Shown here: piece by piece, positions 19,501 through 24,664 of the stretch
Layout of the letters: each line of letters opens with the position of its first letter
How positions within the stretch are numbered: position 1 is the stretch's first letter
From: Caryophanales bacterium
GTDB lineage: Bacteria; Bacillota_I; Bacilli_A; RF39; UBA660
Direction: 5' to 3'
Length of the DNA stretch: 49,750 nucleotides
Assembly (NCBI GenBank): GCA_016288635.1
Contig: JAEEKZ010000046.1
Location: forward strand, 1-49,750
Made by a program: the position numbers and the translations under genes
Notes under the pieces: model-generated
Seen by the model: only the letters and a program-made list of their open reading frames with translations
What the model was told of the DNA's origin: nothing
The model's database searches: none

Positions 19501-20006
19501 TCACTAATTTGAATATTTAAATAATCAATATTTAAATAATTAATTGTAGCTGAATCAAATGAATCAAATAAATTATATTTTGTATTTCCGTTTGCATCAA
19601 CATAACTTTTTGAAATAACAATATTTGATAATGTAAATCCATTACCCTTAATATGTCCTTTAAAAGTTTTACCAGCAGACGTTAAAGGTAATTCCTTATT
19701 ATCGAAGTTAATATTATTTGATATCACATAATACTTATTAAAGTATGATAAATAATCATCGCTATTTATTTTTTGAAGCATTAAAGCAAATTCACTACCA
19801 TTTTTTATTATGTATGGATTACTTTTTGTACCATTACCAGTAGTAAACGATTCAGCAATTGTTCCATCCCATGTAGTAGTTATTACATTCTCAGAAAAAG
19901 ATCTTCCGAATAGAAATAAAATTACAGACAAAAAAACAATTGATACGAGAGTAACAATCTTGTGTTTTTGAATAAGATTAATGATTTTGCGCAATCTCTT
20001 TTTCAT
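10590..20006 (-). CDS. Giant (3138-residue) solenoid-repeat surface protein
   Basis: An N-terminal hydrophobic helix (HKIVTLVSIVFLSVILFLF) exports or anchors it. Residues about 50-330 resemble GLUG/right-handed beta-helix caps (GNGTKSNPYIIKNGSEFA, FKGHIKGNGFTLSNI). A Tyr/Asn-rich region with a GKGFNGWGT InlB-like core follows. Residues about 1035-2275 hold about 39 units with a (Y/F)GGGN core, spaced roughly 24-36 residues apart, probably a beta-solenoid. An unrelated insert (about 1197-1345) interrupts the array. The last about 850 residues look like several beta-sandwich domains. There is no LPXTG or other C-terminal anchor, so the N-terminal helix is the likely attachment. The ribosome site is weak (TAGAAG). 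It is the first gene of an operon with the 33- and 500-residue ORFs. An adhesin or matrix role is inference. Confidence 0.9.
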   Translation of the reverse strand: MKKRLRKIINLIQKHKIVTLVSIVFLSVILFLFGRSFSENVITTTWDGTIAESFTTGNGTKSNPYIIKNGSEFALMLQKINSDDYLSYFNKYYVISNNINFDNKELPLTSAGKTFKGHIKGNGFTLSNIVISKSYVDANGNTKYNLFDSFDSATINYLNIDYLNIQISDIAGEEENHNIYASIFGNGVANSNISNLSLNNVTITDNSSDDVVKTSIMFISDADNNTLNNINLNVISNNANTNQIFNTYSHSALDNIFYTNNDLMLLGTKNNLEVDKAYHYEITEDGIVFDEEKSVEDVLKNINENSEIEWMVVDNQLRIKSLTATNRGMLKGLRAGANTYYGDLDIEDQGLSNNTLYIDDLDADLNYYKSLNYTEVINGSTLPGVSSTNYYNENTLVAVQITYDAADYSDSSIVGHVSPTENANKYVYYKYYPLERDHYGNLLTDSNNHHYIKVELIDNPFSARPTGKGFNGWGTKQDNVKIIYDSETYTRYAIVPITESGAVLLNFNAIWAPANILNNTTNLNSLPDKEMINPTRVIQVPEIEVYYEDCDPRYFNRNVTILKFPYASSHRRNEYIRGYYTNNNNNPGTGTTIYYTSGRNCNYNTCYVFDVDQLPSGTNYDQNLYNNGYYRILYAYGNNYRYTTSVNDYLSYSQCRRERTIMVDHTVSRFEVGESTVGYFYYVGNNYNTTSQLFYDRYGTRCDITGNSCSSGAYKLIQHNDNTLNSQGESIAVTMSDGAYDIVDSNRYFYLVTRDLNIVNMGNTNQNLSSYMVNVPLTVTGSYNGAAIATGRLNANTGNFSIGDDMVIENVNIYGVGGNTVTESAVITNSLSANAHNLKIGRNVKYVNNNNVASDSNKIFSGISGLNATSTQGSASNPKRFKVIVESGSYNYLVSANASATGNNQTVRNQYLNSYYIYGNDYDRVVTDNNDNLKVYFNALSSLIDNLISSSENKHIPGSTIIIKSGNYGKDANDNYSSSNTNGIYAGGRTTSHSANALRVLIVEGGDINVINGGPCVETNLTSNSVAIYMKGGKVRQIYGGAGTTTTYGNRIVSVTGGDVSSSIFGGSNAYDSGDEGLLTGSTLVYVGGTAEIGDETAVNNNTKLFNVSSGNVFGAGNGEDGGTSAGIVSNSHIIINGGTIRGSVYGGGNHGSVGTNNSQNNPSNVVIDIYDGDIQNSVFGAGESFGGGTRNNEAPSGVLTDDYYIGYTEVYTDYIERTVTTTNWWGETVSGPTTTTSTQTGYVPAGVYMPDGSTNGSRIACSSSVIGSDVADPVSQTSTASSGWFNTETTVTVTTRTTCYYATGIAHSGETYNGNQNYYEIANNKFVRVTPSMITESNGTNSYNHTVTINLHGGEITNQIYGGSNVAGTLYGNVNINLYKGEADGVYGGGKGVSGTDSAVSVLGNTTIVSQADPDTDLEIGDLYGGSALGSVNFNGVTTVTLNGGTFANVYGGGKGDNNTSPHTLGNITVTLNDGTVTNLYGGNNLSGIPSGNVEVYLKGGTVGSAFGGGSSSSVNNTNIYLEPNGVAGNVYGGSNMSGTVQESKVYLRGGTANYVYGGNNIAGTTLVSNVYGQSGTINNAIYGGGNEATTDEANVTLTGVTSPYAFGGGNKASVTTTNVSITNGTITNLYGGGNEGTVTTTNLDIAGGNVTTAFGGGNKAEVTTTNVEITNGTVTDLYGGGNEGYATTTNLDILGGNVTTAYGGGNKAGAGTTNVLKDSSNLQHLYGGSNQSGTVNVTNVHYASGYIQDVFGGNNAGGTATTTNVIINNTYHTTGNGGALQIGTAYGGNNIAGTAGTTNVTVVNGNVNYVYGGGYQATTQNANVTINGGTINTSFGGGNEAQCTTTTTSITGGQVGTVYGGGNNAQVSTTTAVTQTGGTVTGDLFGGGNNGNVGTNTSVTLTSGRVNGNVFGGCNNAVVNGNTNVYLNGTNVGIEAYGGGNNGSVTGTTNISQSAGTITGSLFGGGKGQGATVGTATNVTVTGGTTTLDIFGGGNNGKVNGATTINFGGSTVRNIYGGGNNAEVGTNTHVVMNSGTVTQKVFGGGNNGKVTGSTLVELKNGTIQKDLYGGGNYAEVTSNTVVKQTGGIVTENLYGGGNQGIVQGTSTVTINNGNVLGSAYAAGNLAAVNGNATINIGGTTTIGSSSCTVLNQCGVFGGGNNAVTGQPTAKAQTHVNIAGGTIYGNVYGGANTSVVNGSTSVMIGNGTSSATVSPGAIHIGGTVFGGGESNASGSPDYDYSAISVTDGINIVLDGLNYNNLVIDGSIFGSGNASSSQGDSYVTIKNYGSRLSPKDILSIQRTTYLNIINSSIKLFGAKDKTNKFDEELFSLCIIKNLYLKDNTTLYLKSGFNLVESLNSQTASGALAQVNIDTDNKTITRNVNNRIYTLENMQLNIAKDENNTIYGEVNGMTFYGLFNETGTGGVVLGLYDDLDFDDQVSYNAIFTKGSYVQGLHKENHNIEVDGFYTNVEDEESGLASIMYIDPANKNDPFYRWIVGEVMLEYSIDLVASKYSTLGATELPFDMNSASNTSFRILGFDYSGLESGVSLVDKANIPRVAPTSAIADNTMALVLESGKTGWLTNGSTNFLSNDDQFTGTTVYVGENSNQVPTMLFYLMHSRNLETEGDMGTVTIVIQAETKVSEIRIITQRLVVTVHLSRRIYLDEDYEAAISPGRKYSMFASTATNIESKSILSAYYSLFIPNRNIYRTGYNRALVSEFVFPVNTKITMIDLSTNEPTYYYHIITPTDVTNAQTQFNQNGLVEYKLSMFEVMGALNSGVHYDDAAMNLVYYDATQNISSEEFIFIIDFKESGVTGQVLNKHLTFELLTGLSIDGQNEVAYKVLANQYDRMQFSLYELSSSGIDITGESDKSTVYSGQEFVLDLQTSYSQEQINYTTIYNTRFFDSKMGIKLSLLDANNNVVSGTSLLGLHYIIDGETYYPNIDGTTRIKVSEKVGNIETWVRVVMGSANVTTGNYKMRVEVFGSPDGIYYGLDSSDYVDIPLYIINEIYGLDVDTTPNEMIIDSATGNTLNNSNLVKYNIEYNSGLTDPKLHIKLYRRSYEEVYDTDFEIVDLTDYVTNLFSQVDENEYLVVNNPRENTELNLFFKSNLQTGTYKVEFILYDGTTAIGSVDKYIIIK
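13185..16905. repeat. Coding array of about 39 (Y/F)GGGN repeat units
   Basis: Units such as TTTNVEITNGTVTDLYGGGNEG recur in the giant protein, about 39 by hand count of the core. The DNA shows recurring ccaccaccataa/tttcctccaccaaa blocks. The array is protein-coding in one frame throughout, so it is not a CRISPR or intergenic repeat. Confidence 0.85.
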
Positions 20007-20026
20007 CTTCTATTCTCACTATAATA

Positions 20027-20054
20027 AGTATATCATGGCAAGGGTAATAAGTAA
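20027..20054 (-). promoter_or_regulatory. Putative promoter of the giant-protein operon
   Basis: Minus strand TTACTT, 16 bases, TATACT. The predicted start of transcription is only about 15 bases before the ATG, giving a very short leader. A strong terminator upstream means the gene needs its own promoter. Confidence 0.45.
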
Positions 20055-20100
20055 ACGAAATAAGTCCAAGAAAATCAAGAAAATTTAGTGTTTTTTGCCA

Positions 20101-20125
20101 TAAAAAAAATCTCGTTTTCACGAGA
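20101..20125 (-). terminator. Terminator of the two-gene surface-protein operon
   Basis: Minus-strand TCTCGT-GAAA-ACGAGA followed by eight T: a strong hairpin. Confidence 0.88.
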
Positions 20126-20131
20126 CTTTTA

Positions 20132-21202
20132 TTAAGCATTTTGAGTTAATGCAATCTTATATGTTAAGTTAGCTCCAGATGCATCGTTTTCACAGTCAAC
20201 ATCTTGTCCTTCAACCCACATATATACACGGACTTTTGTAATTCCTGCAGGGAATGTAGCAGCTGTAGTATACCAAGCATAATTTGTTTGACCAGTTGCA
20301 GCTGTAACAAATGCTGTTGTAAATGGTACAGTTGTAACAGTTTGGAAATAACTTGAGTTATCCACAACGTTTGTTTGTGCAAGTGGAATTGCAGTAGTAA
20401 TTGCTGCTTTTACTCCATCATAAGACACAATTGGTTGGTTAGAACCCTCTGCAATTGCATTATAGTTTGTATAATGACTGTAATATAAATTTGATTGTGT
20501 AACACCAGATGCTGTATGTGAATCAACATTTGGCTCAAAAATAGTAACAGTTGATGAAGTAGCTCCATCCATTGTTAAAACTTCTGCTGTATTAGCATTA
20601 GCATTTTTTGTACCTTCAACTACAAATGCAATTCTTGTTGCATTTTCAAGTCCCTTAGAATTGTAACCTTCAGTGAATGTTGCGCCTGTTCCAGGTTCTA
20701 TATATAAAGCTGCTGCTGCATCAGTCTTAATAAATAAGTCAAATGCAATGAAGTTTCCTGTAGTACCTTTTTCTTCAAGATCCTTCTCAGCTGTTAACGC
20801 AAATACACCTAATTGGTTTGCTGCAACTACACCATGATACATTGATAAATTACCCTTTTTAGTTTTAGCTGTAGCATCAGTTGAAGCATCAACTAAACCA
20901 GCTGTTGAAACTGGTGATAATGATGTTGGTATTTGGTTAGTATCAGTAACGGCATTACCACTAACTGTTGCAGACCATCCGGCTGTAATATCAGCGTTAG
21001 ATATTATTGTTTTCCAGTTAACGGCATCAGTTGAGATTTGGATACCTCCTGTTGCTTGAACGTTAACGTCAATGTTTGATACTTGGACTGATTTGTTAGC
21101 TGTGAACCATGCATAGGTTGCAGTAGATAACATAACAATCGTTAAAAATAATAATAGGATTAAAGCGCCTAGCTTACTTTTCTTTTGTTTCTTTTTTGTC
21201 AT
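20132..21202 (-). CDS. Exported TasA-like / SipW-signal-type protein
   Basis: 356 residues. The basic start MTKKKQKKSKLG and a hydrophobic helix end in STATYAWFTANKSV, a typical SipW-type signal. The mature part is Thr/Ala/Ser-rich and beta-like. It ends with VYMWVEGQDVDCENDASGAN...IALT, a motif also present at the end of the upstream gene product (VIWIEGDDPECIDALIGGE...NIT). Few charges, high Thr and the TYAWFT signal fit a fibre or surface-layer subunit. The gene follows its partner by 4 bases, and the GAGGAG site lies in the partner's last codons, so the two are translationally coupled. A strong terminator after it suggests a high-level transcript. Assignment as TasA-like rests on the signal and general look, not on a search. 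Confidence 0.78.
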   Translation of the reverse strand: MTKKKQKKSKLGALILLLFLTIVMLSTATYAWFTANKSVQVSNIDVNVQATGGIQISTDAVNWKTIISNADITAGWSATVSGNAVTDTNQIPTSLSPVSTAGLVDASTDATAKTKKGNLSMYHGVVAANQLGVFALTAEKDLEEKGTTGNFIAFDLFIKTDAAAALYIEPGTGATFTEGYNSKGLENATRIAFVVEGTKNANANTAEVLTMDGATSSTVTIFEPNVDSHTASGVTQSNLYYSHYTNYNAIAEGSNQPIVSYDGVKAAITTAIPLAQTNVVDNSSYFQTVTTVPFTTAFVTAATGQTNYAWYTTAATFPAGITKVRVYMWVEGQDVDCENDASGANLTYKIALTQNA

Positions 21203-21206
21203 TTTT

Positions 21207-21920
21207 TCACTCCTCTTTTATTTTCATATGTTCTTCGGTTATATTCATATGTAAACTTATTTCTCCACCAATCAAGGCATCGATGCATTCTGGATCATCG
21301 CCTTCAATCCAAATCACTATCGTAAAATGATCTGTATCACCAGGCTTAAGCCCTTCTCTTTGTTCTAGTATTATTGAACCCTCTTTGTTCTCTCTAAATT
21401 TAATTGTGTCCGGTTCTGGTTCTCTATCGATACTATTACCTTTAGCATAAACCGTTCTTTCACCGTTTCGAATAATCATTATTCTAACTGCTTCATCTAC
21501 ATTTTTAACAACATCTTCTTGGAACATTTCATACCAATAATCAATTGTTTGACTACCTTGATTCTCAATATAGAAGGTATAAGCAATATAATTTTGCCCA
21601 TTATGACTTCCTTCTGATTCGGTATCAATATTTTCTGGTAACCACTTAATTGAAATGTTGTCCATGAATTGTAGATTATTAACTTTAAGAATTCTCTTAC
21701 CAACTCTATCATATTGTGATTCATACATTGCTAAACCACTTTCTAACATATCGTTGGATGCCAAAGTTACTACAAAGCTTCCCTCATGGTACACTACTTT
21801 TAGTACAAGATAAACTATGAGTAATAAAACGAGTAAAATTAGCAATCCAAGTCTTAATAGTCTGCCAAATTTTCGCCAGTTTTTGATACGATCGGCAGTA
21901 ACGACAACTTCTTTTGCCAT
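21207..21920 (-). CDS. Membrane-anchored exported partner of the TasA-like protein
   Basis: 237 residues from the ATG at 21920 (MAKEVVVTADRIKNW), chosen because AAGGAG precedes it. The longer ORF start has no site and would run into the promoter leader. A basic cytoplasmic head (KNWRKFGRLLR) is followed by one membrane helix (LGLLILLVLLLIVYLVLKVVY). The exported domain is beta-like, with YTFYIENQGSQTIDYWYEMF and a C-terminal IWIEGDDPECIDALIGGE motif shared with the next gene product. No SipW-type AYFT motif follows the helix, so it probably stays anchored. It could be an anchor or nucleator for the downstream protein; this is inference from the operon and shared motif. Confidence 0.8.
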   Translation of the reverse strand: MAKEVVVTADRIKNWRKFGRLLRLGLLILLVLLLIVYLVLKVVYHEGSFVVTLASNDMLESGLAMYESQYDRVGKRILKVNNLQFMDNISIKWLPENIDTESEGSHNGQNYIAYTFYIENQGSQTIDYWYEMFQEDVVKNVDEAVRIMIIRNGERTVYAKGNSIDREPEPDTIKFRENKEGSIILEQREGLKPGDTDHFTIVIWIEGDDPECIDALIGGEISLHMNITEEHMKIKEE

Positions 21921-21947
21921 ATTACTCCTTCCTATTATTAAATAGTT

Positions 21948-21988
21948 ATATTGTATACATATGAACACTACTTCTATTCATACAATAT
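21948..21988 (-). promoter_or_regulatory. Inverted repeat at the promoter/leader of the surface-protein operon
   Basis: Two perfect 9-base arms, ATATTGTAT and ATACAATAT, sit with centres 32 bases apart, with an inner GAA/TTC extension. The upstream arm begins one base past the -10. It could be an operator pair or a leader hairpin. Confidence 0.5.
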
Positions 21989-21989
21989 C

Positions 21990-22018
21990 ATTATATAAAA
22001 TTATGCTTTTTTTTTCAA
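21990..22018 (-). promoter_or_regulatory. Promoter of the surface-protein operon
   Basis: Minus strand TTGAAA, 17 bases, TATAAT: close to the sigma-A consensus. Confidence 0.75.
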
Positions 22019-22041
22019 TAATAAATTCCAAAATTTGTCAC

Positions 22042-22065
22042 AAAAAAACTGACAAAATGTCAGTT
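22042..22065 (-). terminator. Terminator of ftsY-ylxM
   Basis: Minus-strand AACTGACA-TTT-TGTCAGTT followed by T residues, at the ylxM stop. Confidence 0.85.
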
Positions 22066-22366
22066 ATAATAATTTTGATATTTTTTCAACTTGTTTTTTT
22101 ATAGCCTCAATATTACCTTCGTTTAAGCATTTATCGGCAATTTCTTTAATTTCTAACTTGTGAATTTTACTTTCGTAATCAATTAATTTTTGCTCGCATT
22201 CTTTAATTGTCTTACCAACAAAGCTTTTTGAGGTGCCACGATTATCTGCAATTTCTTGTAAACTTAAATTCTCGCCATAGTAATCCTCAAATATTTCTCT
22301 TTGAGTCTCTGTAAGCAATGATGAATACAAACTAAATAAATTATTAAATTTTATAAAATCTTCCAT
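22064..22366 (-). CDS. ylxM: YlxM-family (UPF0122) helix-turn-helix protein of the SRP operon
   Basis: 100 residues, usual for YlxM. A sigma-70 region-4-like helix-turn-helix covers LTETQREIFEDYYGENLSLQEIADNRGTSKSFVGKTIKECEQ. The family normally sits beside ffh or ftsY and stimulates the signal recognition particle in some Gram-positives. Here it starts immediately after the ftsY stop (TAAATG), so the two are translationally coupled. The ffh gene is not in this window. Confidence 0.9.
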   Translation of the reverse strand: MEDFIKFNNLFSLYSSLLTETQREIFEDYYGENLSLQEIADNRGTSKSFVGKTIKECEQKLIDYESKIHKLEIKEIADKCLNEGNIEAIKKQVEKISKLL

Positions 22367-23353
22367 TTATACCATATCCTTAAATAATCCATAGATGTAA
22401 TCTTCAATATCAAACGTTTTTAGATCGGTCATCTTTTCGCCTAGCCCAACAAACTTAACTGGTATATGTACTAGCTCTTTAATAGCAAGAACTATTCCAC
22501 CCTTAGCAGTTCCATCTAATTTAGTTAAAACAATTCCTGTAATATTTGTGATTTTCTTAAACTCTTCAGCTTGAAGAATTCCGTTTTGTCCTGTAGAGGC
22601 ATCAATAACTAATAAAGTTTCATGTGGTGCTTCCGGAATAAATCTTTGAATTATTCTATTAATCTTATCTAACTCATTCATTAAATTTACCTTATTTTGT
22701 AAACGACCAGCTGTATCAATTAATACTATATCGGCATTTTGTGCAGTAGCTTCTTTTAAACCATCAAATACTACCCCAGCAGGATCCATATTTTCTTTAC
22801 CATAAAATAATGAATCAGTTCTCTCAGCCCATATCTTAAGTTGTTCTACAGCACCAGCTCTAAATGTATCTCCAGCAATCATCATTACTTTTTTGCCTTC
22901 ATTTTTATATTTATAAGCTAGCTTAGCTATAGTAGTAGTCTTACCAACACCATTTACTCCAACCATTAAAATAACTGTTGGTCCTTCTTTTGCCATATTA
23001 ATCTTATCTGTTAAATCATCTTCATCTACATAAATAATAAATAGTTCATCAACAATAACTTCATTTAAATAATTGGTATCAGTAATATTTTCTTGTTTAA
23101 CTCTTTTTCTTAATCTATCCATAAAAGTCATTACTGTATTAACACCAATATCAGCCTTTATTAATAGTTCTTCTAATTCATCATAATATTCATCTGTAAC
23201 CTTGGTATATTTTTTTCCCAAAAAAGATAATTCTGATACAAACTCATTACGTGTTTTTTCAAGCCCTTTATCATAAGCTTCCACATTTTCATCTTTTTTT
23301 ACTTCAACATTTTTCTTTGTAATTAAATCTTTTAATTTGCTAAATAGTCCCAT
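22367..23353 (-). CDS. ftsY: Signal recognition particle receptor FtsY
   Basis: 328-residue GTPase that docks ribosome-SRP complexes at the membrane. It is a short form with the NG core and almost no acidic A domain. The GTPase motifs are present in order: GVNGVGKTTT, DTFRAGA, DTAGR, TKLDG, and the closing GLGEKMTDL. The N-terminal MGLFSKLKDL helix is the likely membrane-contact element. GGAGG precedes the ATG at 23353. Its promoter is at 23377-23404, and ylxM follows directly. Confidence 0.97.
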   Translation of the reverse strand: MGLFSKLKDLITKKNVEVKKDENVEAYDKGLEKTRNEFVSELSFLGKKYTKVTDEYYDELEELLIKADIGVNTVMTFMDRLRKRVKQENITDTNYLNEVIVDELFIIYVDEDDLTDKINMAKEGPTVILMVGVNGVGKTTTIAKLAYKYKNEGKKVMMIAGDTFRAGAVEQLKIWAERTDSLFYGKENMDPAGVVFDGLKEATAQNADIVLIDTAGRLQNKVNLMNELDKINRIIQRFIPEAPHETLLVIDASTGQNGILQAEEFKKITNITGIVLTKLDGTAKGGIVLAIKELVHIPVKFVGLGEKMTDLKTFDIEDYIYGLFKDMV

Positions 23354-23376
23354 GTTTCCTCCTAAATATCATTAAT

Positions 23377-23404
23377 ATTATAACATTTAACCATATTAAT
23401 ACAA
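23377..23404 (-). promoter_or_regulatory. ftsY-ylxM promoter
   Basis: Minus strand TTGTAT, 16 bases, TATAAT, with an extended TGT before the -10. Confidence 0.65.
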
Positions 23405-23410
23405 ACAAAA

Positions 23411-23439
23411 AAGAAAAAATTGTGCTTAATTGCACAATT
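23411..23439 (-). terminator. Terminator of the 1210-residue protein/NTase operon
   Basis: Minus-strand AATTGTGC/GCACAATT with a T-rich tail, just past the stop. Confidence 0.75.
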
Positions 23440-24662
23440 TATCTTGCTCTATTTCCTTCTCTAATTATTTCTAATTGTTTCTTTAAAGCATATGCCATTT
23501 TTTGATATCCATTTTCTCTCATGTGACATATAACAAAATTACGTAAAGCGAATTGCCCTTTAGCCTTATTAACATGACCTAAACCACAGTCCATTACAGA
23601 ATATTCTTTTTCAAATTCAATAAATGGTTTTAATTCTCCGTTAGGCATAAATGCAGCATTAACAAAACTTTCTGCAGCTTCAATAAATGAACCTCCATAT
23701 TGTAATATCCAATTTTCTATACCTATTCCACCTAATCCAGATTGTTCTCGTCGAGATTGATGAGTTTTATATGCTTCTGCTGTTTTTAACACTTCTTTAG
23801 CGTATTGAATATTAGCAACAGCTTTTCTATATAACAATTCATCTTGCATACGCATAACAGTCAATCTTTCACGCATTGCTTCATCAGTAGAAAAATACTC
23901 CTGATTTGCACCAATGAATGAAATATCAACATCAGCTGGTTCTGGTATTCCCGGAATATTAAGCCCAAATATTCTTAATCTAAATGGTCTAACTAACATC
24001 TGACTAGGTTTTAAATGATATGCTTTAATAAATGCATCAATCATATGAGATACCTTTTTATCTCTATCAGCTTCATCTTTATATGAAAATTGTACAATAT
24101 AATCAAAATCCGAACCAGAACCCGGTATGTTTGTATTTCTTGAAGTGGATCCTGTATTTACAACTCTATAATTAGTTATTCTTTTAGACTTAAATAATGG
24201 AAGTGCTTTAGCATTTGTTCTTTCTATTACTTCCTTAATGCTATTGCTAGCCAACAAATCTTCTTGTCTATTTCTTTTTTCATTTTGATCATACACTTCT
24301 AAATATTTTTCCATTCCCGGAAAATCTAATTTTTCGGAGAATACATAAGGTCCTGTTGGATGTGTAATAAATCCTCGTACTCTTTTACTATATTCTAAAT
24401 ATTCTTCTTGCGTATAAAGAAGATTCTTATTTTGATCATATACAGGCATATATTTTCCTGACATTGCTATTATATGTTTAACATCTATCAAAAATACTGA
24501 AGTAGATATTTGGGGGACATTTGCATAAAAATTTTTCAATTTATCCATATTAATCATTAAAAATTTAGGATTATAAATAATAGCTCCTCTACTAGAAGGT
24601 TTAGGTTCCATCTTCCCCGTTAATATTTCATATAGATTAAATATACTTATTGGAATATTCAT
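23439..24662 (-). CDS. Pol-beta-superfamily nucleotidyltransferase, substrate unknown
   Basis: 407 residues. The signature GSTSRNTNIPGSGSDFD (residues 171-187) gives the GS motif and two metal-binding aspartates, D185 and D187. The third is probably D246 (or D244) in ADVDISF. The order and spacing match the class I CCA-adding / OAS / CD-NTase group. A later helical part (GIGIENWILQYGGSFIEA) also recalls archaeal CCA enzymes. Unusual is the stretch of about 160 residues before the GS motif. It begins 2 bases after the stop of the 1210-residue gene, with a GGAG site in that gene's last codons, so the two are co-transcribed. It could modify RNA, make a nucleotide signal, or modify the partner protein; the sequence does not decide. 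Confidence 0.85.
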   Translation of the reverse strand: MNIPISIFNLYEILTGKMEPKPSSRGAIIYNPKFLMINMDKLKNFYANVPQISTSVFLIDVKHIIAMSGKYMPVYDQNKNLLYTQEEYLEYSKRVRGFITHPTGPYVFSEKLDFPGMEKYLEVYDQNEKRNRQEDLLASNSIKEVIERTNAKALPLFKSKRITNYRVVNTGSTSRNTNIPGSGSDFDYIVQFSYKDEADRDKKVSHMIDAFIKAYHLKPSQMLVRPFRLRIFGLNIPGIPEPADVDISFIGANQEYFSTDEAMRERLTVMRMQDELLYRKAVANIQYAKEVLKTAEAYKTHQSRREQSGLGGIGIENWILQYGGSFIEAAESFVNAAFMPNGELKPFIEFEKEYSVMDCGLGHVNKAKGQFALRNFVICHMRENGYQKMAYALKKQLEIIREGNRAR

Positions 24663-24664
24663 AA

